In this document: positions 10,401 through 23,620 of the stretch, one piece after another
Layout of the letters: the number at the start of each line of letters is the position of its first letter
Position numbering within the stretch: the first letter of the stretch is position 1
Assembly: GCA_039704465.1 (NCBI GenBank)
Contig: JASFAU010000001.1
Span: 868,001-932,000, forward strand
Direction of reading: 5' to 3'
DNA length: 64,000 nt
From: Plasmodiophora brassicae
Taxonomy: Eukaryota > Endomyxa > Phytomyxea > Plasmodiophorida > Plasmodiophoridae
Made by a program: the position numbers and the translations under genes
The notes under the pieces: model-generated
Database searches by the model: none
What the model saw: the letters and a program-made list of their open reading frames with translations, nothing else
Told to the model about the DNA's origin: nothing

Positions 10401-10525
10401 AGGTCAGCCGCGAGCGCGCGCGCCACCGCGCATCGCTCCGAATCGTCCCCAAACTGGACGCCGTCTCCGGCCAGCCATCGGCACACATCGGCTACGGGCA
10501 CATCCGTATCCCACACGAACGCCAT
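7432..10525 (-). CDS. CDAN1: Codanin-1-like protein
   Basis: Large protein on at least six exons: about 10525-10100, 10050-9616, 9552-9458, 9417-9317, 9270-8695 and 8625-7432. The N-terminus (PVADVCRWLAGDG) resembles the start of codanin-1. Later blocks LLFSGRALDTLTGIISHLG, FKTPAQMRLYTNREQTRD, KLMTLGKFLGFITFSPFW and LLTNVPWICEMLKM match the order and spacing I expect of codanin-1, including its conserved C-terminal domain (LGFL..F, VPW..E.L). Codanin-1 binds the histone chaperone ASF1 and is mutated in human congenital dyserythropoietic anaemia. Assignment rests on remembered family features, so I hold it moderately. Exon joins at 9616 (GACGTAAGAA donor) and 9270 look normal. Confidence 0.6.
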
Positions 10526-10690
10526 CGACCCGCGTTATCGCGTTTGTCCGCGACTCTGGCGACTCTGCCCTGTCGTTCCAGTTTCAAACCGGCGGGCGTC
10601 AGGTTTCGTTAAAGCGAGGTTCACGACGGGACAGCGTCGACCGGCAGCCGTCCGAGGCGGGCCAGTGCTGAAAATGGTGTCGGGCGGCAA

Positions 10691-11629
10691 ATGCGATTTC
10701 GGTGCCGGTATCCGGCGGGGACGCAGGTCCTCGAGCTGCGGGAGGATGAGACGGTCGGGGCGCTTGTCGATCGGATCACCGGTATCGTCGGGCGCCCGGT
10801 TCGGGTCCTGCACGGGATGTACCCGCCGAAGCCGCTGACGGCGCCGCTATCTGCCCGGCTAGGAGACTGTCCTAATATCCGATCTGGGGACACGTCGGTG
10901 TCCACGCTTGACCTCGTTCTTTGGGCGTATCGCTTCTGATGGACGACTCCTCAGGTTTACAGCGGAAATTACTGAAGAACAGAAGGCCAGTGGATTGTGC
11001 AAGCATGAGATCCCTAGCGATAACAGCTGCTTGTTCCATGCCGTTCGGTACGATTGTTCATAGGGGCGGATTTCATGGTTTAACTTCAAACAATTAGCTA
11101 TGCGCTGCAAGGGAGAAACCCAACAGCGCAGACCACTATTGAAGACTTACGTCGTGCCGTTGCGGACGAGATCCTTTCGAACCCATCGGAATTCCCAGAT
11201 GCGCTGCTCGGCAAGCCCGCCGACGAGTATTGCAACTGGATCACCAGGCCGGACAGTTGGGGAGGTGAAGTCGAGCTCGTCATCCTGAGTAAGATCACCG
11301 GCCTGCAACTCGTGGCCGTCGACGTTCGAACGATGCAATTGCACTGTTACGGGCAGGGTAGAGAGAGGGTATACCTTCTGTACGACGGTATCCACTACGA
11401 TGTCCTGGAAGATCCCATGACCAGAGCCGTCTTCTCATCGCAAGACGAGACCGTCGAACGCATGGCGAGGGAGTTTGCTGCACTTGCTCACGCCGCCTCC
11501 GAATTCACCGATGTGAATGGGTTCCAGCTCCGGTGTGACGTCTGCCGCAAAGGGTTAACCGGACAGGCGGACGCATTACAGCATGCGAAAACAACGGGGC
11601 ACACCTCATTTTCTGAGTACACCGCGTAA
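10691..11629 (+). CDS. YOD1: Ubiquitin thioesterase OTU1 (YOD1 family)
   Basis: Cysteine deubiquitinase that works with the p97/Cdc48 ATPase in ER-associated degradation. Three exons, 10691-10893, 10955-11047 and 11098-11629, give 275 residues; the introns are 61 and 50 bp with GT-AG ends. The N-terminal 68 residues form the UBX-like domain (MRFRCRYPAGTQVLEL, SGDT). The OTU catalytic Cys lies in IPSDNSCLFHAVR. WGGEVELVILSK and the catalytic His motif DGIHYDVLEDP follow. The C-terminus carries the C2H2 finger typical of OTU1 (LRCDVCRKGL, QHAKTTGHTSF). All parts of a full-length active enzyme are present. It is divergent from the codanin-like gene, 165 bp away. Confidence 0.95.
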
Positions 11630-11824
11630 CATAATTGCCTGAACCGCGATTAGCAAACTACCTGAAGCAAATGACGGTAAGTACAATTATATTTTAGCGC
11701 CCGCGGTCAGCAGAGCATAGCGCGGTGTCCTGCTCCAGATAGAACAGTGTCAACTGCGGTCTTGGTCAACGGCTAGTTACCGGCAGGAACAGTCCCGCGT
11801 GAAGATAACCTTTGTTAACGGTCG

Positions 11825-13767
11825 TTACGGTTTACTGTGCGATATGTTTGCCTTCCACAGAGGCGGGTCCCGATACGGGGGCAGAACCGGCAGGGTTCTC
11901 GATGGTCGCAAGTGTCGTGCCGCAGCAGGAGGGCATCGTTTTATCCAGGCGAAAGATCCGCCAGCGCGCAGCCGGTCGGTTCCAATGGCGTCCACATCCC
12001 ACACGATTGCATCAGCGCCTGTCATTGAGGGAGCCTCCCGAACCAGCCTGCTCAGTTCCGCCTTGGTCACCAACCGCCGATACAGACGCCACTTCAATGC
12101 GGATGCAGCCGCTGGATGTGGTTCGAGTTTCACGCGCCTGTCAATCTCTTGTCCCGTCGGGCACCCTAACAGCCTGGAACACATTACCGGGTCAGTGCCC
12201 TTGGCCCGAGGTGCCCGATGATGAATTCGTCGTCCAGGACGACGTGCGGGGGTCACCAAAGGTGGGCTCGTTATGGATTGCCTGCCACTGGATGATTGGC
12301 TTCTCTTGGGCGCCAATACCCCTCTGCTGGAACGACGCGTACTGCTTCTGCTGAGTTGCCGCAGGCCAGAGGTGTGGCCTTCTCCGACCGTCACCACCGA
12401 TTTCCCGTCATCGTCCGGGTTCCACGCGTTAACAAGGCCGTCCTCCTCGTGTTCATCGTCGGCCGGGCGCGTGCTGCCGGTATTGGAAGTTGATAAAGAC
12501 ATCAACGTCGTTCGACGTTGGGCGGTAACCTGGTCCCGAATGGTCGACATCTCTGCCGAATGGTTACCAGATAGGGCCGTCTCGATTGCGGCCAGCAACG
12601 TATCGTCGCCAGAGGACAGGAGCAGCAGCCCCATCAGCTGGTCTTTGGTGATGGCATCACGAGCCCTGTCAGCACGAATCAGTGCTGTCGAGCGCTCCCG
12701 GGATTACTCATGTGACACGCACAGGAGATCCGACAGGTCCCGCGCGGTCAGGCGCCCGGTTCTTAATAGTTCCGCAATGGCTGACGGGTCTTTCTCAGCC
12801 AGCATCATGGCCTCTTGCCTGTGATCGTTGTCGATGGCGGCACGACCGAGTTCTCCCAGATGTGCCGGCGTCGCCTGGGCCAGAAGCTTGTCGATTCCAG
12901 CCGCGCCTGGCGTCTTTGGTGTCCATTGTCCAGCCGGGTCTCTCTGCATCGACGATATCGCGTCCACGTCACGTAGTTTCATATTGGGTATCGCAGGCAG
13001 GCTTCCCGGTGTGTCGTTCTCAAACAGCGCGGCCATGATTCCGTTCAGGATCTCATCCAGGTCGGCACCGTCGACAGGTTCCGCGATCCTTGTGAGCAGC
13101 TCGACGAGGAAATCAATGTAGTCGTGCAGGTCGACCCGCGGCGTCCACTGGTCGACAATCTCGAACATGGACCGGCGAAATTCCGCCCTGGACATCGACT
13201 CGGCCAACCCGACGTCGTGCTTCCAATCACGGCAGCTTAGACGGTACGCCAACTCTTCCGTGTAGTCTCTTAGCAGCGCCTTGCAGATACGAACATGCAG
13301 ACCGGCGTAGCCATCGAACGAAACCGTGGCCTCTATGGGATCTAGCAACCAATGTGGGATCAGGGAGCCCGGTTGACGGTGCGCATCGTGTCGCAGTGCG
13401 CACCTAACGAGGAAGACGTATTGTCTGGGAGGCATTGCAGGAGGACGCCCCAGATGAGGTCAATGCAGGTGATGACGGTCTGGTTGGCGGCAAGCTGTGC
13501 ACGTCGTTCCATGGCAATGGGTGTGTACATTGCTAGGTCTCCCTGTAGGCGATACGCCGGTATCGTGCTAGACGCGACTGACGCGAGGTCGAACACCGAC
13601 GACGACCTTCGAGTGCCGCGTCTGTGGCCCGGTTGAGGTGCCGACCCCGCATCATCGTTTGCCGGGGCAACTTCCCCTAGTGGTCGGAGCCGGAACGCAT
13701 TCGAGGCAGAGGACGCGGACCTCAGGTGGCCTTGGTCGTCTCGTGCAGCCGATCCTGGCGTATCCAT
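11825..13767 (-). CDS. Conserved-looking protein of unknown function
   Basis: At least three exons: 13767 to about 13399, about 13333 to 12717, and about 12662 to 11825. Joins at GTGCGCAC..GCTAG and GTGTGTCA..CTGACAG keep the frame. The best conserved-looking part reads LAANQTVITCIDLIWGVLL, then FDGYAGLHVRICKALL, DWKHDVG, FRRSMFEIVDQWT and DYIDFLVELLTRI. I have an impression of similar strings in hypothetical proteins of protists and algae but cannot name the family. The middle is serine- and arginine-rich; the last 100 residues contain LKWRLYRRLVTKAELSRLV. No signal peptide or membrane segment. The Met at 13767 could be replaced by the Met at the MYTPIAMERR stretch. Function unknown. Confidence 0.6.
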
Positions 13768-14018
13768 GCTTAGCGACCGACGTACGGCATGATCTGACCG
13801 AATATCGCACTCAGGTGTGCCATGATACGGCCAGAGGGCTCTTTGACGCGCCTAATACATCGGGAGACGGATCGTCAACACAGCGGACGTCTGCGGCTCA
13901 CGTTAGGGGGGACACGATTGTCCATGTCATTCGTCGGAGTCTCTCGCGACACAGACTGCGACTGTCACTCCGGCCACGACGCAGTACAGGAGTGCTTTCA
14001 GCGTGTAAAGTTCGTATG

Positions 14019-15185
14019 CTATATAGAGATGACGTAGTCTGGCTCATACGCGAGTCCACAGTCCTCAATGTCGCACTCCGTTCTCCGTTTGTAGCCGAGC
14101 TAGGAACAGCAGTCAGAAGTCGCGCTTTCCTCACGTGGTTCCGGAAGTACCTGATTCGAGACGAGGACGGACCCGCCGATGATTTGTCTAGAGTTCCAGT
14201 GGGTATGCCCATGGACCCAGGCCGTATGGACTGTCCCGATGTCCAGGAATCTGATATCGGACGCGAATGCGCTGTAACGGCAATCAGGCATGCCCCGAGA
14301 CGCGTCTTCGCAGGGGTTCCTTACCAGTTGAGCTGCGAGTTGGCGAATTCGGGCTTGCAGGTGCCTGCTCGCCATGGCGCGTGATCTCATGGTTCCGTCA
14401 ATAATGACCACATCTGGCACCACCAGGCAATGCAAACCTTACGTGTTAGAACTAACGAGCGTTGTCCAAGACGTTCGGCCTCGTACAACTCCTCTTGAAT
14501 GAAGGCAGCATCTTGACGGTGCCACTCGACCGTATCGGAGACCTTCAGCAACCGCAACTCGCCGTCATCTTTCTCGACGAATATGCGATGGTAATCGCCA
14601 ATGGAGTTTTCGACGAGGGCCACGATCGGCTGCGAGTCGACATCGATATCGGACCAGAGTGTTGCACCGATAACGCGAACGTTATCCACAACCACGCTTC
14701 GTCTGTTGAGCAGCTCGACGCCAGGAATCGAATCGCAAATGTCGCTGATGGTCTTCAAGATCGCCGACGCACTCTGCCCCGGTAGCGATGGGTACCTTCT
14801 GGACTTGCTGAACAGTTCGTGATTGCCAATGACCTGGGCGAGGACACGTTAAGTCGGTTCCGAACGGGCCCGTCAGTATCGTCAAGCGCGCAAAGGGCAA
14901 CTGACGAAGAAGACTCTGACGAATCGGCGGGACAGCCAACGCAAGAAGGCGGCCAGGTTATCGACATCGGACTCGGCGCCGACGATCCGGAAGATGCCGG
15001 GGGTCGTAATGTCGCCGACCAGCGCGAGATACGGCGCCGCCGGCTTGATCATCAGCTCCCACACCAATTTCTAGCCGCGGCCATCAGAAAACGGCACCCG
15101 TTTCGAGAGCAGGTGGGCATACGCGCGGCCAGCTGGTCCCGCGCCACACCTCTAAATGCAGGTCCGAGCACACCTGGACTTGCAT
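14019..15185 (-). CDS. Calcineurin-like metallophosphoesterase
   Basis: Two-metal phosphoesterase on about six exons. Exon 1 (15185-15150) encodes MQVQVCSDLHLE, the D-x-H metal motif. The following exons give YLALVGDITTPG, then VIGNHELF, VLTHHAPW and VHGHTHWNSRQ, and after a last intron a short exon ends with a tyrosine-rich tail and a stop at 14019-14021. D-x-H, GD, GNHE, H and GHTH are all present, so the active site looks complete. Splice joins that restore these motifs use introns of about 50-80 bp. The layout matches the family typified by bacterial MPP_superfamily enzymes with an N-terminal QxxSDLHLE. Natural substrate unknown. It diverges from adenylosuccinate synthetase. Confidence 0.88.
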
Positions 15186-15865
15186 TGGGGCGGCTTCGCA
15201 GTTCGCCCCCCCGAAGATCCGCCGCGCCAGATATTATTTTTGGTTCTGCGACGGATTCGGATTCGAGCGCCAGTGCGACTGATGCTCGGCAGCCCTGATA
15301 TTCCAGACGATTCTAGAACGACGTGGCACCAAGGTCGGATTTGTAGAGATGGACAACAGTACTGGGTTTGTACTGTCGAGCCGGCAATCGTTGTGCGATG
15401 CGCTATTACCGCCATCGCAATCGCTCCGAACGGGAAATGCAGATTGGTGGTCGAGCGAGCAGCCCAAGCAGGTCTCGGCCTCCCGGTAACAGGGCAGCGC
15501 CGTTCCCAAGCAAAGGCAGCCACCGCGTTCCACGCCATCGAAACGATGGTGGTCCACAGTCCGTCGTCGCGATCGAACGTGCCGCAGCGTCGCGCTACTT
15601 CTGGCAATGACTCGACCCGCCCTATCAAGACGGCCTGTCGTTCCAGCGGCTGGTCTCCTCATGTTTTGAGTCGCGGTAGCACGCCAGGCCGGCGGCGGCG
15701 GCGGCCACCTACAGTAGGTAGGTAGCGGCACCCAGCCCGGCGCGTCAGCATCGCCTGTCGACAACGCGTCGACCGCGTCAACAACGGCGAGCCGCGGCGG
15801 CGGGAGAGTGGGGGCGGCTGCCGCGCGGCAAAGTGCGCCGCTCGCGACAAAGATCTGCGGCCGTC
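15186..15865. other. Divergent intergenic region
   Basis: 680 bp between the starts of the metallophosphoesterase (minus) and adenylosuccinate synthetase (plus). Open frames here show no family features. A GTAGGTAGGTAG string begins at 15714, about 150 bp upstream of the synthetase start. Bidirectional promoter is the simplest reading. Confidence 0.45.
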
Positions 15866-17496
<1,631 letters not shown>

Positions 17497-17537
17497 AACT
17501 GACATTGGTTCCCTTAACCAGACCAAGACATCGTCAG

Positions 17538-18165
17538 TCACTTTATCCATCCTTCGTCGACGTTGTAGAGTTTCGGGTCGGCGAGTCGAAATAACGTGTG
17601 CAACGCGACAATGTAATAGGCTAGAGCCACTACACCAGACATTTGAGTCTCATGCGCTACCGGTTCATCGAACTCCTGTGTACCACAGCCCTGGACGTAG
17701 AACAGTGCCGTGAAGATGTCCGACTTCCAGTTCTCCTGTGGTGCCTGCCCTGTGAACCCGTTGATCATGGTCAGGACTCTCAGCGGGATCGTAACGGTAA
17801 TGTAGACGGGCATGGCAACGAAGATTGGCTTCATCTGTGAACAGAGGATACCAAGCAGCCCGTAGCCGAAGAGAATAGTGTCGCCCATGAGAAGGAAGAC
17901 AAGGAATAGGCCAACTACCAATGCAACAAGTTGCACTCTGAACAACACCACCGTCACTTCAGCGTTTCGCCTACGTTGCAATCGGACCGACATCGAAAGG
18001 ATCGCATTAATGAGGCTGGTCGATAGGCCAATCAGGGAGTTCAATGCCGCATCGATGAAGAGCAGGATGCAGAAGCATAGAGCCTATCGCAACGCTTACG
18101 TCACACTCTTCGGCCGTAGGCAAGAGCACACTGTTTGTTGCCTTGGCAGAGAAGGACTTGGCCAT
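17538..18165 (-). CDS. TMEM138: TMEM138 homologue (ciliary membrane protein)
   Basis: Four-pass membrane protein that in animals localises to the ciliary base and is mutated in Joubert syndrome. Exon 1 encodes a short N-terminus from the Met at 18165. After a 50-60 bp intron (GTAAGC..GATAG), exon 2 opens with ALCFCILLFIDAALNSLIGL, matching the first membrane helix of TMEM138. Further helices are VQLVALVVGLFLVFLLM, YGLLGILCSQ and VALAYYIVALHTL. The C-terminal LFRLADPKLYNVDEGWI parallels the vertebrate RLGDPHFYQDS..W. Length is about 185 residues against about 160 in animals. It supports a ciliated life stage, as does the docking protein at 4456. Confidence 0.8.
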
Positions 18166-18348
18166 TGCCAGCAGTTCGCGGTCGGTCGGCGACCACCAAT
18201 GGAAGTCAGGAATGTGTGACGTGCTATGGTCGCTGTCACTTGACAGTGATGTTTGCAAGCCACCCCAACACAGGCACCAGAGCCAGGATACAAATTCCAG
18301 TTGCACGCTGAGTGTATCGTGGATAGTCATCATTGGTACGCGGGGACA

Positions 18349-19242
18349 TCACGCCAGGCCCTTCGCCTTCCGCTCCGCCGCATACTGCCCATAGTGCAGT
18401 GTGTTCATGTCGTTCGAGAACACCTTCGTCCAGCCCTGCTCCTCGATGACGTAGACGTTGATGGTGCCGCCCGAGTACGCATCGCGATGAGTGGCGTGGT
18501 AGATCGCGCGCTTGCCCAGCTCAATGGCCTCCTCACGAGACAATTCATACTTGTAGTGAGTGTCGAGGACACCGTACGCGTACGTGCTACCGCTGCCGAC
18601 CGAGAACTTCTGCCCTTTCAGACGCGTCCCGTCGTCGTCGATGTAGTACAGTTGCGGTCCACGCTGATCCCATCCAGCGACCATCGTGCCACAGGACAGA
18701 CCGCGTCCCCGATACGCGTAGAATATGTTAGACAGCATCTTCGACGCAGCAGCCACAGTGATACGCTCGTTGTTGCGGAGCTGGTAGAGGCGGCACTTGA
18801 ACGTCAGGTGTCGCTCCCAATAGGAGCAGTCAGCGGCACCACCGGCCATCGTTCCCAGAAGGCGATCGTTGATCTCGATCACTTTCTTGACTGTCTGCGA
18901 CCCGATGTACGACCCCATCGACGCACGCGAATCGACGGCAAGCAGGACGCCGCCTTTGAACACAAACCCAAGTGTTGTCGTACCGTGCGCGTACTTCATG
19001 TCCTTCACCAGCGGATTCGTGTACGCCGACAGCGACCTGCCGACCAACGGGCTCTCGGTCGGCGTCCGCCCGTCCGCCTTCGCCTCCACGCGCTCCTGCA
19101 TGCGCACGATCGCCGACGGCGGCTCGACCGGCATCATGAGCGCACTGATCGACAGGTCGGGAGCCCCGCTGCACACCGGTGCGCCCATCCTTGATACGCC
19201 GACCTCCTCATCGACGAACGACAGGTCAATCATGGCCGCCAT
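18349..19242 (-). CDS. PSMB5: 20S proteasome subunit beta-5 (chymotrypsin-like site)
   Basis: Single-exon 297-residue precursor of the catalytic beta-5 subunit. The propeptide is about 85 residues and ends at HG before the catalytic Thr (KYAHG^[11 protein letters not shown]). Catalytic Asp and Lys follow in [11 protein letters not shown] and [13 protein letters not shown], and GGAADC and [12 protein letters not shown] match the family strands. It cleaves after hydrophobic residues inside the proteasome chamber. The start at 19242 is the only Met that gives a normal-length propeptide. An upstream gene on the same strand ends only about 3-160 bp away. Confidence 0.97.
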   Translation of the reverse strand: MAAMIDLSFVDEEVGVSRMGAPVCSGAPDLSISALMMPVEPPSAIVRMQERVEAKADGRTPTESPLVGRSLSAYTNPLVKDMKYAHGTTTLGFVFKGGVLLAVDSRASMGSYIGSQTVKKVIEINDRLLGTMAGGAADCSYWERHLTFKCRLYQLRNNERITVAAASKMLSNIFYAYRGRGLSCGTMVAGWDQRGPQLYYIDDDGTRLKGQKFSVGSGSTYAYGVLDTHYKYELSREEAIELGKRAIYHATHRDAYSGGTINVYVIEEQGWTKVFSNDMNTLHYGQYAAERKAKGLA

Positions 19243-19244
19243 CG

Positions 19245-20643
19245 CTATTCCGAATCAACGCCCCAAAAAACGCCACCCGCACAAGGCGTTCCTTTCGGTT
19301 GGACCTGTCGACCTCCTTTTTTGCAGGTCCTCAGGTTCCGCTTCAAACGGAACGGAATACACGAAGCGCGGCTGCCTTCCCGGGAGCCCGGTACGTTCCT
19401 GTTACGTTTGCTTGTTGATATTAACGGGCGGGTTGTGCACGCCCGTGGAAACGCCGGCGTTGATGTGCTCGATGTGGGGGCGGAGTGTGTCGGTGTAGAC
19501 GGGGTGGTCGGGCGAGATACCCATCTGGGACGCAGACCGGTCAGACAGGGCTGTGTCGTGGTTGGCCGATGCGTTTCCCGTACCTCGTTGCAAATGCGCC
19601 GGAGGGTGGAGAACCGTGCGTCGCGGCACGCATCGACGAGCTTACGCCATTCGTGATCGGATTCGGCATCCCATTCGGTCATTCTTTGGATCGCATCTTG
19701 GAGCGATGTGGAAGACGCCCCGATCTTGACCGCCTTGTCTAGGTCGGCGGCGCTTTGCATATCGTCGTCCGTACTGGACTCGTCATCAGTGGCAGCGCCT
19801 CGCGGCAGGCGTAACGATTCCTCGGACACGCTCCTCTTTCTCGCCTGTTGGACTGCGGTCAGCCGCTGCCTTAACGACGCTGCTGAACGACTGCGTACTG
19901 AAGGTGATTCCTGTCGAAGCGCAGAAGAGCGGCCGACGATGGTTGGGGCATGGCGCCGGGGTTGATCCTTGGGATCCTGGGCGCCGTTGTCGATCAGGGT
20001 CCTCAGGATATCCTCCTGAAACGCCTGGATCGACCCGGAGTTCGCCTCGCTGGTAACCAGGTCATGCAACGCATCGCGCGGCAGGTGATTCGACCGGGTG
20101 CACAGCATGACTGTGCAACGGGCCCTGTAAATCTATTCCGCCGATCTCTGCTCACGAACTGGACGTACCTAAAGCCTGGAAGACGCTCCCGTTTCCGTCG
20201 TCAATGCCAGGTGCCGACGACGCCAACGTCACTGGCGCTGGTACCGGGTCGGGCGTCACGACGACAGGGTGTGGAACAGGTCCCTGCTTTGTCGCCGGGG
20301 ATGACATTGACTCTGCAGAAATATCCTGTGGGAATGTATCGGACCGAAGCGCGACACTCCACCAGGTACCTGCTGTTGTCGGTGTACTCGTCGTTGTTGG
20401 TATCGTAGGTGAGCTGACCTCCGGTTTAGGTGTCGGCGACGTAGCAATGCTGTCTGAGTCATCGTCTTCGCTGGATTGATCCTCGACGACGGCGTCGCCG
20501 CGTTCGAACAAATTCCCGAACCCGACCGTCAGACTCGCGACCTTGTTCGATCGCGTCAGCCATTGACGGATGGCCCCCATGACGCCAATCAACACGACGC
20601 CCATCAGGATCCTTGTGATCCAGGTGATGATGAACGCGAACAT
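19245..20643 (-). CDS. Single-pass membrane protein, unknown
   Basis: Unrecognised. The Met at 20643 opens [20 protein letters not shown], a membrane segment or uncleaved signal anchor, followed by an acidic and Ser/Thr/Pro-rich stretch to 20152 in the first exon. A second exon from about 20108 carries a polar region with helices ([38 protein letters not shown]). The join near 20120-20170 has GTACG and TTTACAG ends, but my reading does not keep the frame, so the splice site is unresolved. The 3' end is also uncertain: one frame stops at 19245, another at 19402. No catalytic motif. It may share regulation with PSMB5 just downstream, but nothing shows it. Confidence 0.45.
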
Positions 20644-20891
20644 CCTTGCTCCTACCTGCTGCAATGTCGAACCATAATCGTGTTGGCCCCGTTGAGTCGA
20701 CCCGCTCAGTGCAAGGCGCGGCCTCAATCCCATAGACCTCGGTCAGTGTGATTTATTAACGATATGTACAATAGTTTACGTACTGGGGGTACTGTGCTGA
20801 CCAAGGCGCTCCTATAATTTGTACCACCCAACGCGCGGGTTCGGCATTTCACCGACGGCCGCCTGTGCCTCCATCGGCCCTCAAGTTACCT

Positions 20892-21805
20892 ATGCAAGAC
20901 GATGGGGACGCCACCGCGGATCCAGCGTCTCCAGCGGTCGTAGTCCAGCGACCTGCCGGGCACCTCTACCATAAATGGATAGCATCGCCTGGTGATATCT
21001 TGTCGTCGTTCGATCGAGACGACGACGTCGAGGAAGGAGATGAGGATCGTCAAAAGAAGACGTCGTCAGGGTCTCCGTCCCGACATGCCGTGTCTCGGCG
21101 GCGGTTCTCGGCGCCAGTTGGCGACCTTCCCGTCATCGACGAAGTCCCTCCCCCAACCAGCGTCAAGAGGTGGTTCTGGTGCTTCCACAGGCTGTCTCTC
21201 GGCAGGACGCGCATCGTGCCAGCGCATGACGAATCGGCGGCCACTACTGGCGACATGAGAGAACAGTGATTAAACCCTGGCAAACTCGTGTATGGGGATC
21301 CCATACCGTCCCGGACCGGGAAGAGATTCCTTGGAGAAAGTCGGATCACCCGAGTACCCATCCTGCGTCCAGGATCATGGAGGCGGGCGTCACGCCGCCC
21401 AGGCCTATCGTCAGGCTACGAGAGGGATGGATGCACACCCTGTCATCCATAGCACCGCCACCACCCAGAAAGCGTTCCTCGAGGGTACACAGCAGGAAAA
21501 CATTGTCCCTGGTGTACGAATCCGACATCCGGCCACCGACGCTGTTCCAGCGGTTCATGGTCTTCCTTTCGTCGAAGCAGCGAAGGAGCTCGACCGGCAG
21601 CCGGTCGTTGAGCAGTCACGAAAGCGAACCGTGGCAGACGCGGCTGTGCTTTTGCTGCTGGGCACGCGAGAAAGGGCCATTGTCGAATGATCGGACCATG
21701 CATAAGGTGACGACGGCGACGACAACGGCCAACGTGGTCGAGGTCCGCCCTAGGGATACGACAACAACGGGCGACGACTTGATGGATTCCTCGGGCATGC
21801 ATTGA
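20892..21805 (+). CDS. Hypothetical protein with two Trp/Cys-rich patches
   Basis: Unrecognised. Exon 1 (20892 to about 21264) is acidic, then basic, with the patch KRWFWCFHR near residue 105. A GTGATT..GTCCAG intron at about 21265-21373 keeps the frame and gives an exon 2 running to the stop at 21803-21805. That exon holds the related patch QTRLCFCCWARE and a Thr-rich tail. Aromatic and cysteine patches between charged segments may be membrane-associating, but no full membrane helix is present. The codon pattern is compatible with coding; I cannot exclude two separate small genes. Confidence 0.4.
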
Positions 21806-22141
21806 TTTGCGAGCTTCGACGTATCGCTCAACGGGCCATTCCTCAGGCCATTCACAGAGGAGATTACGCTCCAACCGCCTCTGCTGCCGGCGTAACTACT
21901 GATTAGAGACGTCACCCGTAAACCATATGATACGTGGAACGAAAATCGACGTGTGGTCGCTCCAGCAACATGACGGGTACCTGGGCAAACTATGTAGGAG
22001 AATCGTTTGAGCAGTTTGGAACGGACGGATTGCCTGCGACTTGAGTGACCACGTCACGAGTGCTGTGTCGATCACGTCGTCAAGCACACTGACAAATAAG
22101 AGTACGGGCGCCGTCAAGTTCAAGCGGAGTCACGTCGGCCA

Positions 22142-22670
22142 TCATTTAGGTATCTGGTACACAGTTTCAGATGTGCCCCCAAGAGCTATTGCCCATTGGC
22201 CATTTGGTGCTGCCGGAGGCTCATATGTTCTGCCACCGCGAGCGGTGCCGCGCCGGCGACGACCGGTGTGCAACGCTGCTCTGAATGGGATGATGAAGTG
22301 TTTAATAAAATATTGGGTGATGAATGTTAAATATTCGGGCGCCTTCGAAGTTGAGAGAGCGAGCCCGGTGCAGGATGTCAAAGAATTGTAATGGACTTGA
22401 GCGGACACAACGTGAACCAACGTGACAGGCGTGAAGAGGTGGTGACGAAGACAACGACATTGAACGGACACGGAGTAATCAGGCAGTTGTCTGTCGTAGA
22501 ATCTCCAGGACCGTCATCGACGACGACGACGATGTTCTGCTGCGCATCTCCTGGCATAACCGGAACTCGTTCAGCGACACGGGCATGCACCGCGGAGGCT
22601 GGCTGGGGAACGGGCAGTGCCGTTTGGCGGCCATGGGCGACACGTCGACGTCTGCCGGTGCACGTTTCAT
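22142..22670 (-). CDS. Possible small gene, unresolved
   Basis: Minus-strand frames at 22670-22479 (MKRAPADVDVSPMAAKRHC, then a serine run and MTVLEILRQ) and 22471-22142 (EYLTFITQYFIKHFIIPF and a basic stretch) could be exons of one small gene. I find no known family and no decisive splice pair. The stretch is flanked by more than 300 bp of sequence without other candidates. Confidence 0.25.
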
Positions 22671-23620
22671 GATGCGGGGCCGGGCGGCCGATTAAGGCAA
22701 GTGACGTGGCAAACCTACCACATGGGCCCGTCGTCCAACCAAGTCCGCCCGTTACAATGCCTCCAGCGACCAGCCCACGTCGACGCGGACCACCAGGAAC
22801 GTCGACGCACTCATTTGAGTCATTTGCACGCACGGTGGTGCCCGTCCCCGAAATAGAGCCCGCTCTGCAGTTGCAGGTCCAATTTTTGATCGGTAGCAGT
22901 TTTGGGTCTGTCCACCACGCGCTGCCTAATGTTTGTCATCACGCTGGGCATATAACCTTTACATACCTTTAACTACTGGTTACATAGCGCTATGTAACGC
23001 CTGCCTTGCCGATAAGAGATTATATAGGAGTAACAACAATGCTATTATGAAGACGCTGTTGATGTGATTGGCGTCCCAATATCGCAATCCGCACGTATTG
23101 CAACCAGACCTACCTGCCGAGCCCTCACACTCGATGATGGACGCCTCTGGCCTACCTGTCAGTAGAGCCCGTGAATGACGGTCGGCAACGTGCACATTCG
23201 TTCACGCTCGACAGTGCGTAACGATCAGCCCAGGCATCTCCGGTTGTACTTTTGGCAGCTAGCACAGTGGGTGGTGGTCTGGTGGAACAGCGCCGGGTGG
23301 TAGTGGTGGTCCGACGGCGCGGCCTCTCATCCAGTGGTGGCTGGTGCCCCGAGGATGCGGCTAGTCCGTGACGGACATTTGCGCGCCTGTCGACGACGTG
23401 CGTGGTTGGTCCGATCCAATCATTCTGCATATCGGCCTGATTGCTGCTGCTGCTGCTGCATCCGCTGCGTGCCGCGCTGACCACCCGAACGCGCGAGACG
23501 CTCGTGCATGTACGACACGTCGCTTTATGATTGTGCTGCCGATTCGTCAAGACAGCAGTCGTCCGTCGAATCGTCTCATCATATACGCCTGAATTCAAGT
23601 TCCAACTGACATCATCAACC
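22671..23620. other. Intergenic, upstream of eIF5
   Basis: About 950 bp with no convincing gene. It includes a run of CTG/TGC trinucleotides at about 23440-23460 and an AT-richer patch at 22940-23045. It should contain the eIF5 promoter and 5' UTR. Confidence 0.4.

Noticed and set aside
18253..19194. 313-codon plus-strand open frame
   Set aside because: Antisense to the proteasome beta-5 gene, whose identity is certain.
23440..23460. CTG/TGC trinucleotide run upstream of eIF5 as an expanded repeat
   Set aside because: Only a handful of units and no neighbouring copies; ordinary for GC-rich sequence.
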